Positions 19,266 to 28,444 of a stretch of 46,554 nt of DNA are shown piece after piece; the stretch's first letter is position 1, and each line of letters begins with the position of its first letter. The DNA comes from Gluconobacter morbifer G707. Lineage in GTDB: Bacteria; Pseudomonadota; Alphaproteobacteria; Acetobacterales; Acetobacteraceae. The notes below the pieces were generated by a model. That model did no database searches and was not told the DNA's origin. It was given only the letters and a program-made list of their open reading frames with translations. A program made the position numbers and the translations under genes. The stretch is from assembly GCF_000234355.1 (NCBI RefSeq), contig NZ_AGQV01000015.1, positions 1 through 46,554 of the forward strand, written 5' to 3'.

Positions 19266-20165
19266 TTAAAGGCCCAGCATCAGAAGCAGATTCTGGATAG
19301 CCGCCCCTGAGGCGCCCTTCCCCAGATTGTCGAGACGGGCCGTCAGCACGACCTGTTCACCATTATGGTGCACGCGGAGCTCCATCCTGTCCGTATTGGC
19401 AAGGGCATCGGCCAGGAGACGTGTCTCCGGAGGCAGGACAAGGACATGCTCGCAGCCCCGGTAAGCCTTCGTGAGCGTGGCTTCGAGATCGCGTGGCGTC
19501 GGATAGCCGGGCAGATCCTTCAGATGCAGGGGAATGGAAACGATCATACCCTGCGGAAAGTGTCCGACGGACGGAACGAAAAGCGGAGAATGGGTCAGGC
19601 CGGAATAATGCCGGATTTCCGGCAGGTGCTTGTGGTGCAGGTCCAGCCCATACAGGAAAAAGGCGGGACCGCCGTTTTTCTCATGCTCCTCGATCGCCAC
19701 CCGGCCGGCGCCACTGTATCCCGACACGGCGTTGATGGAGACACGATGGTCTTCCGGCAACAATCCGGCCGTCACCAGAGGATGCAGGAGCGCGATGGCG
19801 CCGGTGGAATAGCATCCTGGATTGGCGACGTATTTCGCTGTCCGGATCCTGGCTCCCTGCTGTTCGTCCAGTTCCGGCAGACCATAGACCCAGCCGGGTG
19901 CAATGCGATGGGCTGTGCTGGCATCCAGCAGACGCACATTCAGCCCTTCCGCCAGTTTCACGGCTTCGCGGGCGGCGTCATCCGGCAGGCAGAGAATGGC
20001 GATATCGGCCTGTTTCAGCAGGGCCCGCCGGGCATCCGCATCCTTGCGCTGGGCTGGATCGATCGACAGGATCTCGAGGTCATATGTGCGGGGAAGAGCC
20101 TGAATCCGCTGCCGGATGCCCAGCCCCGTCGTTCCGGCTTCGCCATCAATGAAAATCTTCGCCAT
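19266..20165 (-). CDS. argC: N-acetyl-gamma-glutamyl-phosphate reductase, type 2
   Basis: NADPH-dependent third step of arginine synthesis, reducing N-acetylglutamyl phosphate to the semialdehyde. 299 residues, matching the shorter type 2 (ArgC2) family. Visible marks are IDGEAGTTGLGI at the N-terminus for NADP, the catalytic Cys in VANPGCYSTGAI, and SGYSGAGR. The ATG at 20165 gives MAKIFIDGEAG; upstream in-frame ATGs add a poorly conserved extension. The nearest downstream feature is tRNA-Leu, 59 bases away. It is divergent from mazG with about 200 bases between starts. Confidence 0.95.
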   Translation of the reverse strand: MAKIFIDGEAGTTGLGIRQRIQALPRTYDLEILSIDPAQRKDADARRALLKQADIAILCLPDDAAREAVKLAEGLNVRLLDASTAHRIAPGWVYGLPELDEQQGARIRTAKYVANPGCYSTGAIALLHPLVTAGLLPEDHRVSINAVSGYSGAGRVAIEEHEKNGGPAFFLYGLDLHHKHLPEIRHYSGLTHSPLFVPSVGHFPQGMIVSIPLHLKDLPGYPTPRDLEATLTKAYRGCEHVLVLPPETRLLADALANTDRMELRVHHNGEQVVLTARLDNLGKGASGAAIQNLLLMLGL

Positions 20166-20362
20166 TCGCCCAGTCATCCGGTCTGAAAAAATCGGCCTCC
20201 GCAATACGGAAACATGATCGGTCGCTTCTCTTTACTCTCTCTTTCCGGCCGCTGTCATCAGCCCTCATGCTTTGCGTCGGAGCGCGCCGGACAGTATGGA
20301 AGATGACACGTGCGCTTCACAGCAGTTCCTCCAGAGCAGCCCCCTACAGCAGGATAGTGTTC

Positions 20363-21142
20363 ATGACCCAGCCCGTCCGCCAGATCGACCGTCTTCTGGA
20401 CATCATGAAGCGCCTGCGCGACCCGCAGAATGGCTGTCCGTGGGATATGGAACAGACGCCGGGTACCATTGCGCCCTATGCCATCGAGGAAGCCTACGAA
20501 GTTCTCGACGCCATTGAGCGAAATGACGAAGCTGCCCTGCCGGACGAACTGGGCGACCTGCTTCTTCAGGTCGTTTTCCAGGCGCAGATGGCGGAAGAAG
20601 CGGGACGTTTCGATTTCGAAACCGTCTCAGGCATGATTGCCGACAAGCTGGTTCGCCGTCATCCGCATGTCTTTGGAGAAGAAAGGGCCGAAGACCAGAA
20701 CTGGGAGAACGAGAAGGAGGCCGAACGTCATGGACGGGCGGAATTCGGTGCGCTGGCCGGAGTGGCGCGGCCCCTCCCTGCCCTTCTCCGGGCCGCCAAG
20801 CTGTGCAAACGCGCCGCGCGGGTCGGTTTTGACTGGGACGATGCATCCGGTGTGCTGGACAAGATGCATGAGGAAATCGATGAGATGAAGGCGGAGCTTG
20901 GGGGAGACCGGGACCGCATCGAGGATGAGCTCGGGGACGTGCTCTTCACGGTGGCCAGCCTGGCGCGGAAACTGGACATTGATCCGGAAGCGGCCCTGCG
21001 CCGCAGCAATGCCAAGTTCACCCGGCGTTTCGAGGCCATGGAAGAGGTTTTGGCAGCGGAAGGCCGGACCATGACCGAACAGGATCTTCCCGCACTGGAA
21101 GCACTCTGGCAGGCGGTCAAGAAGAAGCCCGGTATGCGCTAA
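20363..21142 (+). CDS. mazG: nucleoside triphosphate pyrophosphohydrolase MazG
   Basis: Hydrolyses (d)NTPs to monophosphates, cleaning the nucleotide pool. 259 residues with two MazG domains. The first starts with GCPWDMEQT and has the metal motif EEAYE...DELGD. The second contains DEMKAELG and EDELGDVLF. Only the first typically carries the complete set of catalytic acidic residues. The ATG at 20363 follows AGGA by about 9 bases. The 197-base region upstream, shared with argC, shows no other gene. Confidence 0.94.
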   Translation: MTQPVRQIDRLLDIMKRLRDPQNGCPWDMEQTPGTIAPYAIEEAYEVLDAIERNDEAALPDELGDLLLQVVFQAQMAEEAGRFDFETVSGMIADKLVRRHPHVFGEERAEDQNWENEKEAERHGRAEFGALAGVARPLPALLRAAKLCKRAARVGFDWDDASGVLDKMHEEIDEMKAELGGDRDRIEDELGDVLFTVASLARKLDIDPEAALRRSNAKFTRRFEAMEEVLAAEGRTMTEQDLPALEALWQAVKKKPGMR

Positions 21143-21269
21143 GCCCGTGCTCCTGCATTCCGGGATAGTCCGTGACAGAGAACGCGCCGGCTGAAACCTT
21201 CAGAGTCCTGTTCAGGCTTCGTTAACTTTATGACTGGACACTGGAAGCTCCACAGACGGAGTTCACATC

Positions 21270-21521
21270 ATGAGCAGCATTTCCTCCATTTCGGGATCGG
21301 CCCTGAGCAGTCTTTACAGCACGTCCGCCAGCAATAGCGGTTCAGGAACATCCTCCTCATCCGGCACGTCCTCCACGCAGGACACGACCAGCACCACAAC
21401 CAACGCTGACGGATCCATCACGACAACCGTTACGGATTCAGAGGGGAATATCGTGTCCCAGACCATGTCCGGCGGTTCCGGATCGGAGAGTTCCGGTCAC
21501 GCAGTCAATGTGACAGCCTGA
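21270..21521 (+). CDS. small Ser/Thr-rich hypothetical protein
   Basis: 83 residues of no recognised family. The first half is almost only Ser, Gly and Thr (SSISSISGSALSSLYS, then runs of Ser-Gly-Thr). The second half has a regular NADGSITTTVTDSEGNIVSQ pattern like a short beta-hairpin repeat. There is no signal peptide or membrane segment. CGGAG lies 9 bases before the ATG, and the gene stands alone between mazG and the glucose dehydrogenase gene. The composition suggests a disordered or surface protein. It could be a secretion-system substrate, but nothing here proves that. Confidence 0.6.
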   Translation: MSSISSISGSALSSLYSTSASNSGSGTSSSSGTSSTQDTTSTTTNADGSITTTVTDSEGNIVSQTMSGGSGSESSGHAVNVTA

Positions 21522-21647
21522 TTCATGAAAAGATAACCGGAAGAGGTACGGACGCTGGCGCGAATGTTCGGAAAGAGGAATTTTTTGAAACCCCTGCGCG
21601 GGTAATGGCTTATCCTTTTTCGCCTGCTTCGTAAGGAACACCCCGCC

Positions 21648-24074
21648 ATGCCCCAGCCCCCTGCCCGGACTTTTCTGCTGACTGTCACGGGCGTCATACT
21701 CGCTTTTCTGGGTCTGGCGCTTTTTCTCCCCGGGCTGCATCTGATCGCTCTTGGCGGATCAGTCTATTATGCTCCGGCCGGACTGCTGATGCTGCTTTCA
21801 GGCATCATGATCGCCATGGGACGCGCGAAAGGGCTGCTGGTCTATGCAGCGATGCTGGGACTGACAGTGGTCTGGGGGCTATGGTGTGTAGGACTGGATG
21901 GCTGGCGGCTGCTTCCGCCACTGGCTCTTCCCGCCGGGCTGGGACTATGGATTTTCGGACCTTGGATCGGCGGCAGGCTGACGGACCGCGAAAACAGGCC
22001 GCGCCTGAATGCGATCTCCCTGGCGGGCATGGGCAGCTGCGTCGCGCTGTTCGTCCTTGTTTTCGCGAGCGGCTGGGCCGTTACGGCTTCGCGTTACCAG
22101 AAATACTCCCCTTTCCCGGGCACGACCGGCGCTTCGCTGAATGAGCTGAACGCAGAGAGCCGGAATGACTGGCCGTTCTATGGCGGAACGCCAGCCGGCA
22201 ACCGCTTCGCTTTGCCCACGCAGATCAACGCGTCGAATGCGCGTGACCTGAAGGTTGCCTGGACCTATCACAGCGGAGACATGCCACGGGAAGGCGAAAA
22301 TTCCCGCGGACGTGAGTTCAGCTTCGAAGCAACCCCCATCAAAGTGGGTAACAGGCTGTTCTTCTGCACGCCACATCGGGACGTGATCGCCCTTGATGCC
22401 ACTACAGGCAAGGAAATCTGGCGTCATACTCCCGGAGGTCAATACGGAAAGAACATCTATCAGGCCTGTCGGGGCGTGTCCTATGCCGATATCCCGGGAA
22501 CAACGGACTGCCCGCATCGTATCATTTCCACCAATTCCGGCTCTCCACCCACGCTGTTCGCACTTGATGCGGAGACGGGACAGTTCTGTCAGGGGTTCGG
22601 GAATCACGGGGTGGTCGATCTGCGGGAAGGCATGAGCGCCATGCCAGCCGGCTTTCACTTCGTCACCTCGCCACCCATGGTGATGCATAACCGCATTGTC
22701 ACGAGCGGCTGGGTCTATGACAACCAGACGGTCGGGGAGCCTTCCGGGGTGATCCGGGCCTTTGACGCGGTCACCGGCAAGCTGGCCTGGGCGTGGGATA
22801 TGGGCCATGTCCCTGCTAACAGACCTCTGGCACCGGGCGAAACCTATACCTACGGCACACCCAATGGCTGGGGCGTCTATACCGCGGATGCGGAACTGAA
22901 CATGGTTTATGTTCCGCTGGGGATCGCCACGCCGGATTATTACGGTGCGATGCGCCGTCCTTTCGACGAAAAATATGACACGTCCCTCGTTGCGCTCGAC
23001 CTGACGACAGGTGAGGAACGCTGGCATTTCCAGACCGTGCATCATGATCTGTGGGACTTTGACCTGCCGGTTGGTCCATCCCTCGTCGATCTTCCCGATC
23101 CAGCCGGTCATCTGACGCCCGCGCTGGTCCAGACAACCAAGCAGGGAGAGCTGTTCGTTCTGGACCGGCGCACCGGCGAGCCATTCTATCGTGTGCAGGA
23201 ACGTCCCGTCCCGCGGGGAGACATTTCCGGTGAGCATTATTCCCCGACGCAGCCTTATTCCGTGGAAATGCCAAACCTGCGCCGACCGAATCTGACGGAA
23301 GACGATCTGTGGGGGGCAACACCCTATGATCAGATGGCATGCCGGATTGCGTTCCATTCGATGAAATTCAAGGGGCTGTTTACCCCGCCCAGCGAACAGG
23401 GAACGATCGGCTTTCCCGCGTTTGACGGGGTAGCGGACTGGTATGGCGGGACTGTCGATCCCATCCACGGGGTGATGTACATCAACACCACCTTTATCCC
23501 TTTCATCATGAAACTGGTGCCGCACCAGAAAGCCATCACGCAGGGGCTGTTCAAGCCTTGGCATGGCTGGAGCCAGCCTTATCCGGAGCCGGATTTTACG
23601 AACAACCCCGAGCATGGCCTGCCTTACGCTGCCGTCATCAAACCTTGGCTGGGCATTTTCGGTGCGCCCTGTCTTGCGCCGCCCTGGGGCAAGATGCAGG
23701 CCATTGATCTTGTGCATCGGCGGGTGATCTGGGAACGCGCACTGGGCACGACAAAAAATATCGGACCGACGAACATGCTACGGATGCCTGTAGGTCTGCC
23801 GACCGGCATTTTCTCGATGGGCGGCAGCGTGACGACGCCGAACGGACTGGTGTTCATGGGCGCGCTGGCGGACCAGAGTTTCCATGTTCTTGATGGCCAT
23901 GACGGTCGCACCCTTTTCAGCACACAGCTTGATTATGGCGGGAACGCCACACCCCTGACCTATATGGGCGAGGACGGGCGGCAGTATGTTGTACTGGCAG
24001 TGGGCGGACATGGGGGCCTGAAAACGCGCAATGGCGATGAAGTCGTGGCGTTCGCGTTGCCGAAACAGCAATAA
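21648..24074 (+). CDS. gcd: membrane-bound PQQ-dependent glucose dehydrogenase
   Basis: Oxidises D-glucose to glucono-lactone on the periplasmic side and passes electrons to ubiquinone; a central enzyme of incomplete oxidation in acetic acid bacteria. 808 residues. Five hydrophobic segments fill residues 1-150. The periplasmic eight-bladed propeller follows, with W-motif repeats such as LDATTGKEIWRH and LDLTTGEERWHF, and HHDLWDFDLPVGP near the active site. A conserved His (about residue 788, in AVGGHGGLK) is the position whose exchange to Asn widened substrate range in another Gluconobacter strain. AAGGA precedes the ATG. A strong terminator follows. No PQQ synthesis genes are in the window. 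Confidence 0.96.
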   Translation: MPQPPARTFLLTVTGVILAFLGLALFLPGLHLIALGGSVYYAPAGLLMLLSGIMIAMGRAKGLLVYAAMLGLTVVWGLWCVGLDGWRLLPPLALPAGLGLWIFGPWIGGRLTDRENRPRLNAISLAGMGSCVALFVLVFASGWAVTASRYQKYSPFPGTTGASLNELNAESRNDWPFYGGTPAGNRFALPTQINASNARDLKVAWTYHSGDMPREGENSRGREFSFEATPIKVGNRLFFCTPHRDVIALDATTGKEIWRHTPGGQYGKNIYQACRGVSYADIPGTTDCPHRIISTNSGSPPTLFALDAETGQFCQGFGNHGVVDLREGMSAMPAGFHFVTSPPMVMHNRIVTSGWVYDNQTVGEPSGVIRAFDAVTGKLAWAWDMGHVPANRPLAPGETYTYGTPNGWGVYTADAELNMVYVPLGIATPDYYGAMRRPFDEKYDTSLVALDLTTGEERWHFQTVHHDLWDFDLPVGPSLVDLPDPAGHLTPALVQTTKQGELFVLDRRTGEPFYRVQERPVPRGDISGEHYSPTQPYSVEMPNLRRPNLTEDDLWGATPYDQMACRIAFHSMKFKGLFTPPSEQGTIGFPAFDGVADWYGGTVDPIHGVMYINTTFIPFIMKLVPHQKAITQGLFKPWHGWSQPYPEPDFTNNPEHGLPYAAVIKPWLGIFGAPCLAPPWGKMQAIDLVHRRVIWERALGTTKNIGPTNMLRMPVGLPTGIFSMGGSVTTPNGLVFMGALADQSFHVLDGHDGRTLFSTQLDYGGNATPLTYMGEDGRQYVVLAVGGHGGLKTRNGDEVVAFALPKQQ

Positions 24075-24099
24075 AAGCAGCGTTTTTTGTTAAAAGATG

Positions 24100-24125
24100 C
24101 GCCGGGCCGGCAGGTCCGGCGTTTT
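24100..24125 (+). terminator. rho-independent terminator of gcd
   Basis: Nine-bp stem (24100-24108 with 24113-24121, one G-U pair) with the tetraloop GGCA, followed by TTTT. It lies 26 bases after the gcd stop and before queA. Confidence 0.85.
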
Positions 24126-24157
24126 CATGTTCGCGGAACCTGCTAGAGAGCATCCCC

Positions 24158-25201
24158 ATGACGGATGAACTCGCCCCATTCGACTTCCACCTTCCGCACG
24201 ACCACATCGCGACGGAACCAGCCCGCCCCCGGGACAGCGCAAGGCTTTTGCATGTCCGGCCGGGACAGGCGCCCGTGCTGAATACGGTCCGTGACCTGCC
24301 AGGCCTGCTGCGGGAGGGGGATCTGCTGATAGCCAACAACACCGCCGTCATCCGCGCGCAACTGGCTGCGACGCGGGGTGAAGCGAAGATCGGCCTGACC
24401 CTTGACCGTATCCTCCCGGACGGGATCTGGCATGCGCTGGCCCGCAATGCACGCAAGCTCAGACCGCAGGACGTACTGCGCTTCGGTGATGATCCCGTGA
24501 CCGCGACGGTGCGGGAGAATGAAGGGGATGGTGCGGTGAGTATCCGCTTTTCCGTGGAAGGAGAGGCGTTCGATGCGTTTCTGGAGCGGGTGGGCGCACT
24601 GGCCCTGCCCCCTTATATCGATCGTCCCTTTGGACCAACGAAGCAGGATGACATCGATTACCGCACGATTTTCTCGCAGTATCGCGGAGCCGTGGCCGCA
24701 CCGACGGCCGGACTTCATTTCACACCCGAACTTCTGGCCGCACTTGATAAGAAAGGCATAAAACGCCGGACCCTGACGCTGCATGTCGGAGCCGGAACAT
24801 TCCTGCCCGTCCGTTCCTCCATCGCCGAGCACAGGATGCATGCGGAATGGGGCGAGATCGATCAGGACACGGCGGACGCCATCAATGAAACGCGCGCCAG
24901 GGGTAGCCGGATCGTAGCAGTCGGCACCACGTCCCTGCGTCTGCTGGAAAGCGCGGCAGCAGACGATGGCACCGTATCGCCCTGGCGGGGGGAGACGTCC
25001 ATTTTCATCAAGCCCGGCTACCGCTTCAGGGCGGTGGACGTCCTGATGACCAATTTCCATCTGCCGCGTTCGACGCTGTTCATGCTCGTCTGTGCGTTCA
25101 GCGGCACTGAAACCATGCGTGAGGCCTATGCCTACGCCATCGCCCGCGGACTGCGGTTCTATTCCTACGGCGATGCCTGCCTTCTGGAGCGTGCGGAATG
25201 A
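24158..25201 (+). CDS. queA: S-adenosylmethionine:tRNA ribosyltransferase-isomerase
   Basis: Transfers and isomerises the ribose of SAM onto preQ1 in tRNA, making epoxyqueuosine. 347 residues. Family blocks are [11 protein letters not shown] at the N-terminus, [29 protein letters not shown] and [10 protein letters not shown]. The last four bases overlap the start of tgt (ATGA at 25198-25201), so both are translated together. tgt acts one step earlier and queG one step later in the same pathway. Confidence 0.97.
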   Translation: MTDELAPFDFHLPHDHIATEPARPRDSARLLHVRPGQAPVLNTVRDLPGLLREGDLLIANNTAVIRAQLAATRGEAKIGLTLDRILPDGIWHALARNARKLRPQDVLRFGDDPVTATVRENEGDGAVSIRFSVEGEAFDAFLERVGALALPPYIDRPFGPTKQDDIDYRTIFSQYRGAVAAPTAGLHFTPELLAALDKKGIKRRTLTLHVGAGTFLPVRSSIAEHRMHAEWGEIDQDTADAINETRARGSRIVAVGTTSLRLLESAAADDGTVSPWRGETSIFIKPGYRFRAVDVLMTNFHLPRSTLFMLVCAFSGTETMREAYAYAIARGLRFYSYGDACLLERAE

Positions 25202-26364
25202 CGGAACATGCCACCAAGATGACATGGGTGCCGGAAGCAGCCTGCGGACAGGCGCGCGCCGGACATCTGCACACCCGGCACGGCACGGTCCAGACGCCGA
25301 CCTTCATGCCCGTTGGCACAGTCGGGACCGTCAAGGGCATGACGATGGACGCCGTGCGTTCGACGGGTGCGGGCATCGTGCTGGGGAACACCTATCATCT
25401 GATGCTGCGTCCGGGAGCAGAGCGCGTTCGCAAACTGGGCGGCCTGCACCGGATGATGGACTGGCAGGGACCGATCCTGACGGATTCCGGCGGGTTCCAG
25501 GTCATGTCCCTCGGCGCGCTGCGCAAGCTCGATCAGGATGGCGTGACGTTCCAGTCTCACATTGATGGAAGCCGTCACCGTCTGACGCCCGAAATCTCGA
25601 CCGACATCCAGTACAGGCTGGATGCGACGATCAGCATGGCGTTTGATGAGTGTCCGGCCCTTCCCGCCACGCCGGAAACGCTGCGGAAGTCCATGGAACT
25701 GTCCATGCGCTGGGCCGCACGCTCCCGCGAGGCTTTTGTCCAGCGGGATGGCTACGGGCAGTTCGGGATTGTGCAGGGCGGCACGGAGCGTGACCTGCGC
25801 GAATATTCGGTCAAGGCCCTGACGGAGATCGGTTTCGAGGGTTATGCCATTGGCGGTCTGGCCGTTGGGGAAGGACAGGAGTTGATGTTCTCGACCCTCG
25901 ACTTCACGACGCCCATGCTGCCGCAGGACAAGGCGCGCTACCTCATGGGAGTTGGCACGCCGGATGATCTGCTGGGCGCGGTCATGCGGGGCGTGGACAT
26001 GTTCGACTGCGTGATGCCTTCCCGGGCCGGACGGACGGCGCGCGCCTATACCGAGCGTGGCCATCTGAACCTGCGCAATGCGCGCTTCGCCGATGATACG
26101 CGTCCTCTCACACCCTATGACGACAGCCCTCTGGCCGGACGTTACACCCGCGCCTATCTGCATCATCTGTTCCGCGCCAACGAAATGCTCGGCCCGATGC
26201 TGCTGACCTGGCACAACCTCGCTTATTACCAGCGCCTGATGCGCCAGATCCGCGCCGCCATCGTGGATGGAACGCTTGATGCACTGGCCGTGAAGCTGCG
26301 GTCAGATTGGGCGAAAGGGGACTGGACCGAAGACGAGTGGCCGATGCCGGATCTGTCATTATGA
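25198..26364 (+). CDS. tgt: tRNA-guanine transglycosylase with altered zinc site
   Basis: Exchanges G34 for preQ1 in tRNAs with GUN anticodons. 388 residues, TIM barrel. The general acid region [10 protein letters not shown] and the nucleophile Asp in [12 protein letters not shown] are kept, as is [10 protein letters not shown]. The canonical zinc motif C-x-C-x2-C just before RAYLHHL is not present: the positions that are Cys318, Cys320 and Cys323 in the Zymomonas mobilis enzyme are Asp308, Ser310 and Ala313 here, while the His ligand (TWHN, His339) remains. The frame is clean on both sides, so this is not a sequencing slip. The protein may fold without zinc or use other ligands. Coupled to queA. 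Confidence 0.95.
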   Translation: MTEHATKMTWVPEAACGQARAGHLHTRHGTVQTPTFMPVGTVGTVKGMTMDAVRSTGAGIVLGNTYHLMLRPGAERVRKLGGLHRMMDWQGPILTDSGGFQVMSLGALRKLDQDGVTFQSHIDGSRHRLTPEISTDIQYRLDATISMAFDECPALPATPETLRKSMELSMRWAARSREAFVQRDGYGQFGIVQGGTERDLREYSVKALTEIGFEGYAIGGLAVGEGQELMFSTLDFTTPMLPQDKARYLMGVGTPDDLLGAVMRGVDMFDCVMPSRAGRTARAYTERGHLNLRNARFADDTRPLTPYDDSPLAGRYTRAYLHHLFRANEMLGPMLLTWHNLAYYQRLMRQIRAAIVDGTLDALAVKLRSDWAKGDWTEDEWPMPDLSL

Positions 26365-26473
26365 GCGGATGGCTCTGAGAGTTGAAATCTGACATCTTTC
26401 CGGAGAATGCTCCCTTTTCCCGCCCCTCCGCTGAAAGGCCTGTCTTCATCTGGCCAGAAAGATTTTTCACATC

Positions 26474-27538
26474 ATGAAACGTTTCATTCTTGTATCGTTC
26501 TGCCTTGCCAGCGCGCTGGCCCTGAGCGCCTCGGCCTTCGCGCAGGAAAGCCCGAAAGAGGAAATCCGGGTCTTGGTGGTCGCCAATTTCGAGGTCGGAC
26601 AGGATACGGGAGACGAACCCGGGGAATTCCAAGAGTGGGTGGAACGTCTGCATCTGGACGAGACGGTGCCGATCCAGGGTGTACCTGATACGCTGCGCCG
26701 CAACCGGGACGGTGTTTATGGCATTGTCCTGCGGAACGGGGATCTGGACCTACACGCCCTGGCGCTTGATCCGCGTTTCGACCTGCATCACACCTATTGG
26801 CTCTTCACCGGAATTTCTGGCGTCAATCCGAATATTGCGTCCGTCGGGAGTGTGGCCTGGGCACGCTGGGTCGTGGATGGGGACGCCTTGCGGGAAATCG
26901 ATGACCGCACGGTTCCCGGGGGATGGCCTTATGGACTTTACGCCATCGGCGCCAGCCGCCCCGACACCCTGCCGGACAACCCAAATCATTATGGTTCCGT
27001 CACGGATGTGGCGCAGTTGACCAAAGCCTATCCGCTCAACCAGCAACTGGCAGCTTGGGCGTTCAGACTGTCGCGCTCCGCCCGTCTGGTGGATGACCGC
27101 ACTATCGCCGAGCGCCGCCGAAGCTGGGGTGGCTATCCCAATGCCCGGCGCGCACCGTTCATCCTCATGGGCGAGACGCTGGGCGCGGAACGGTACTGGC
27201 ACGGTGCGCCGCGCAATCTGTGGGCAGAGAACTGGGTCAGGCTCTGGACGAAGGGCGCCGGGCGCTTCGTGATGACCAATGAGGAAAGCCAGCGTTATCA
27301 GTCCGACATGCGGCAGCTCGGGCGGCTGGGTTATATCGATCCGGACCGGATCATGGTTCTGCGTTCGGGCAGTAATTTCGACATGCCGCCGCCCGGGTTG
27401 GCCGTCACGGTTTCCATGGGTGATGAAGGACCGGGCCAGAAGATCGCCTACGAGAACAACGAGCGGGCTGGCGAACCTGTCGTGCAGGAACTTGTCCGCC
27501 ACTGGGACCGTTACCGCGACCATCTCCCCCAGTTCTGA
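26474..27538 (+). CDS. exported NUP-family (purine nucleoside permease family) protein
   Basis: 354 residues with a signal peptide (1-23, ending ASAFA) and no further membrane segment. The mature protein matches the NUP family: VVANFEVGQDTGD, LALDPRFDLHHTYWLF, GISGVNPN and NFDMPPPG. The family was named for a fungal purine nucleoside permease, yet its sequence belongs with the nucleoside phosphorylase fold, so a periplasmic nucleoside-binding, phosphorylase or hydrolase role is an alternative. A paralogue is encoded at 28445-29527 on the other strand, next to an exported adenosine deaminase. The gap of 109 bases to tgt suggests its own promoter. Confidence 0.85.
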   Translation: MKRFILVSFCLASALALSASAFAQESPKEEIRVLVVANFEVGQDTGDEPGEFQEWVERLHLDETVPIQGVPDTLRRNRDGVYGIVLRNGDLDLHALALDPRFDLHHTYWLFTGISGVNPNIASVGSVAWARWVVDGDALREIDDRTVPGGWPYGLYAIGASRPDTLPDNPNHYGSVTDVAQLTKAYPLNQQLAAWAFRLSRSARLVDDRTIAERRRSWGGYPNARRAPFILMGETLGAERYWHGAPRNLWAENWVRLWTKGAGRFVMTNEESQRYQSDMRQLGRLGYIDPDRIMVLRSGSNFDMPPPGLAVTVSMGDEGPGQKIAYENNERAGEPVVQELVRHWDRYRDHLPQF

Positions 27539-27652
27539 CTGCTGATCCTGTCCTTCCTGTCGGGACTGCCCTGCTGACCGGTGCTTTCGGGTCACCAGAC
27601 AACGTCTTTCGGTCTGACGGCGTTAAAGCAGGAGGAACAGGAAGGAGACTCC

Positions 27653-28435
27653 ATGCACAACATGATCGAACTGACAGCCCAGGGACTGGTCGGGGAAGGC
27701 CGGCTTCAGCTCGAGGAACTGGCTCTGGCGTTCGTGCTGTCCTCCCTCGTCGGGCTGGAACGGGAAATACGCCAGAAGAGCGCGGGACTGCGGACCCATA
27801 CGCTGGTCGGTGTCTCGGCCGCACTGTTCATGCTGATTTCCAAATACGGCTTCATGGATGTGCTGGACGCAGGCAAGGTGGTGCTTGATCCCTCCCGTGT
27901 GGCAGCGCAGATCGTCTCCGGCATCGGCTTCATCGGCGGCGGCGTGATCTTCATGCGTCAGGACGTCGTAAGGGGCCTGACCACAGCGGCATCCATCTGG
28001 TTTACCGCTGCCCTCGGCATGGCGTGCGGTGCGGGGCTGCCCATTCTGGCCATAGCCACGACCGTCGCACATTTCGTCGTTATGGTGTTGTTCCCCCGTC
28101 TGCTTCAGAAGCTGCCGCGTTCCCAGGGGCATACGACCGAACTGTCCATTTCCTACGAGGACAGCCGGGGTCTCCTGCGCACTATTCTCGTACGCTGCAC
28201 GGAACTGCGCTTCGCCATTGATGGCGTGCGGCTGGAGGGCGACGGCGGTCGCAGTTCAGAGGAAATCCTTGATGAAGCGGACTATGAAGGCACGGAACCC
28301 CGTCCCCGCACGGCCAGGCTGGTCACGCTCAGTATGAAGGTTCACGGTAACAAACCGGTTTCGCATCTCATTACCGGGCTGAGCGCCATCGACGGGGTTC
28401 ATGAAGTCCGGAAAGTTGATACCGATCCGGACTGA
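27653..28435 (+). CDS. MgtC/SapB family membrane protein
   Basis: 260 residues. The N-terminal half has about four membrane segments with the MgtC marks VGLEREIRQKSAGLRTHTLVG and GIGFIGGGVIF, plus GLTTAASIWFTAALG. The C-terminal half is a soluble ACT-like domain. MgtC proteins affect growth in low magnesium and acid tolerance by acting on the F-ATPase and other partners; they are not proven transporters. AAGGAG lies 6 bases before the ATG. The gene stands between two NUP paralogues but faces its convergent neighbour; only 9 bases separate the two stops, with no clear terminator. Confidence 0.92.
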   Translation: MHNMIELTAQGLVGEGRLQLEELALAFVLSSLVGLEREIRQKSAGLRTHTLVGVSAALFMLISKYGFMDVLDAGKVVLDPSRVAAQIVSGIGFIGGGVIFMRQDVVRGLTTAASIWFTAALGMACGAGLPILAIATTVAHFVVMVLFPRLLQKLPRSQGHTTELSISYEDSRGLLRTILVRCTELRFAIDGVRLEGDGGRSSEEILDEADYEGTEPRPRTARLVTLSMKVHGNKPVSHLITGLSAIDGVHEVRKVDTDPD

Positions 28436-28444
28436 GAACCGCAA

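Noticed and set aside
21945-23717. 590-residue minus-strand frame opposite glucose dehydrogenase
   Set aside because: Antisense shadow; the plus-strand frame encodes the complete dehydrogenase with all motifs.
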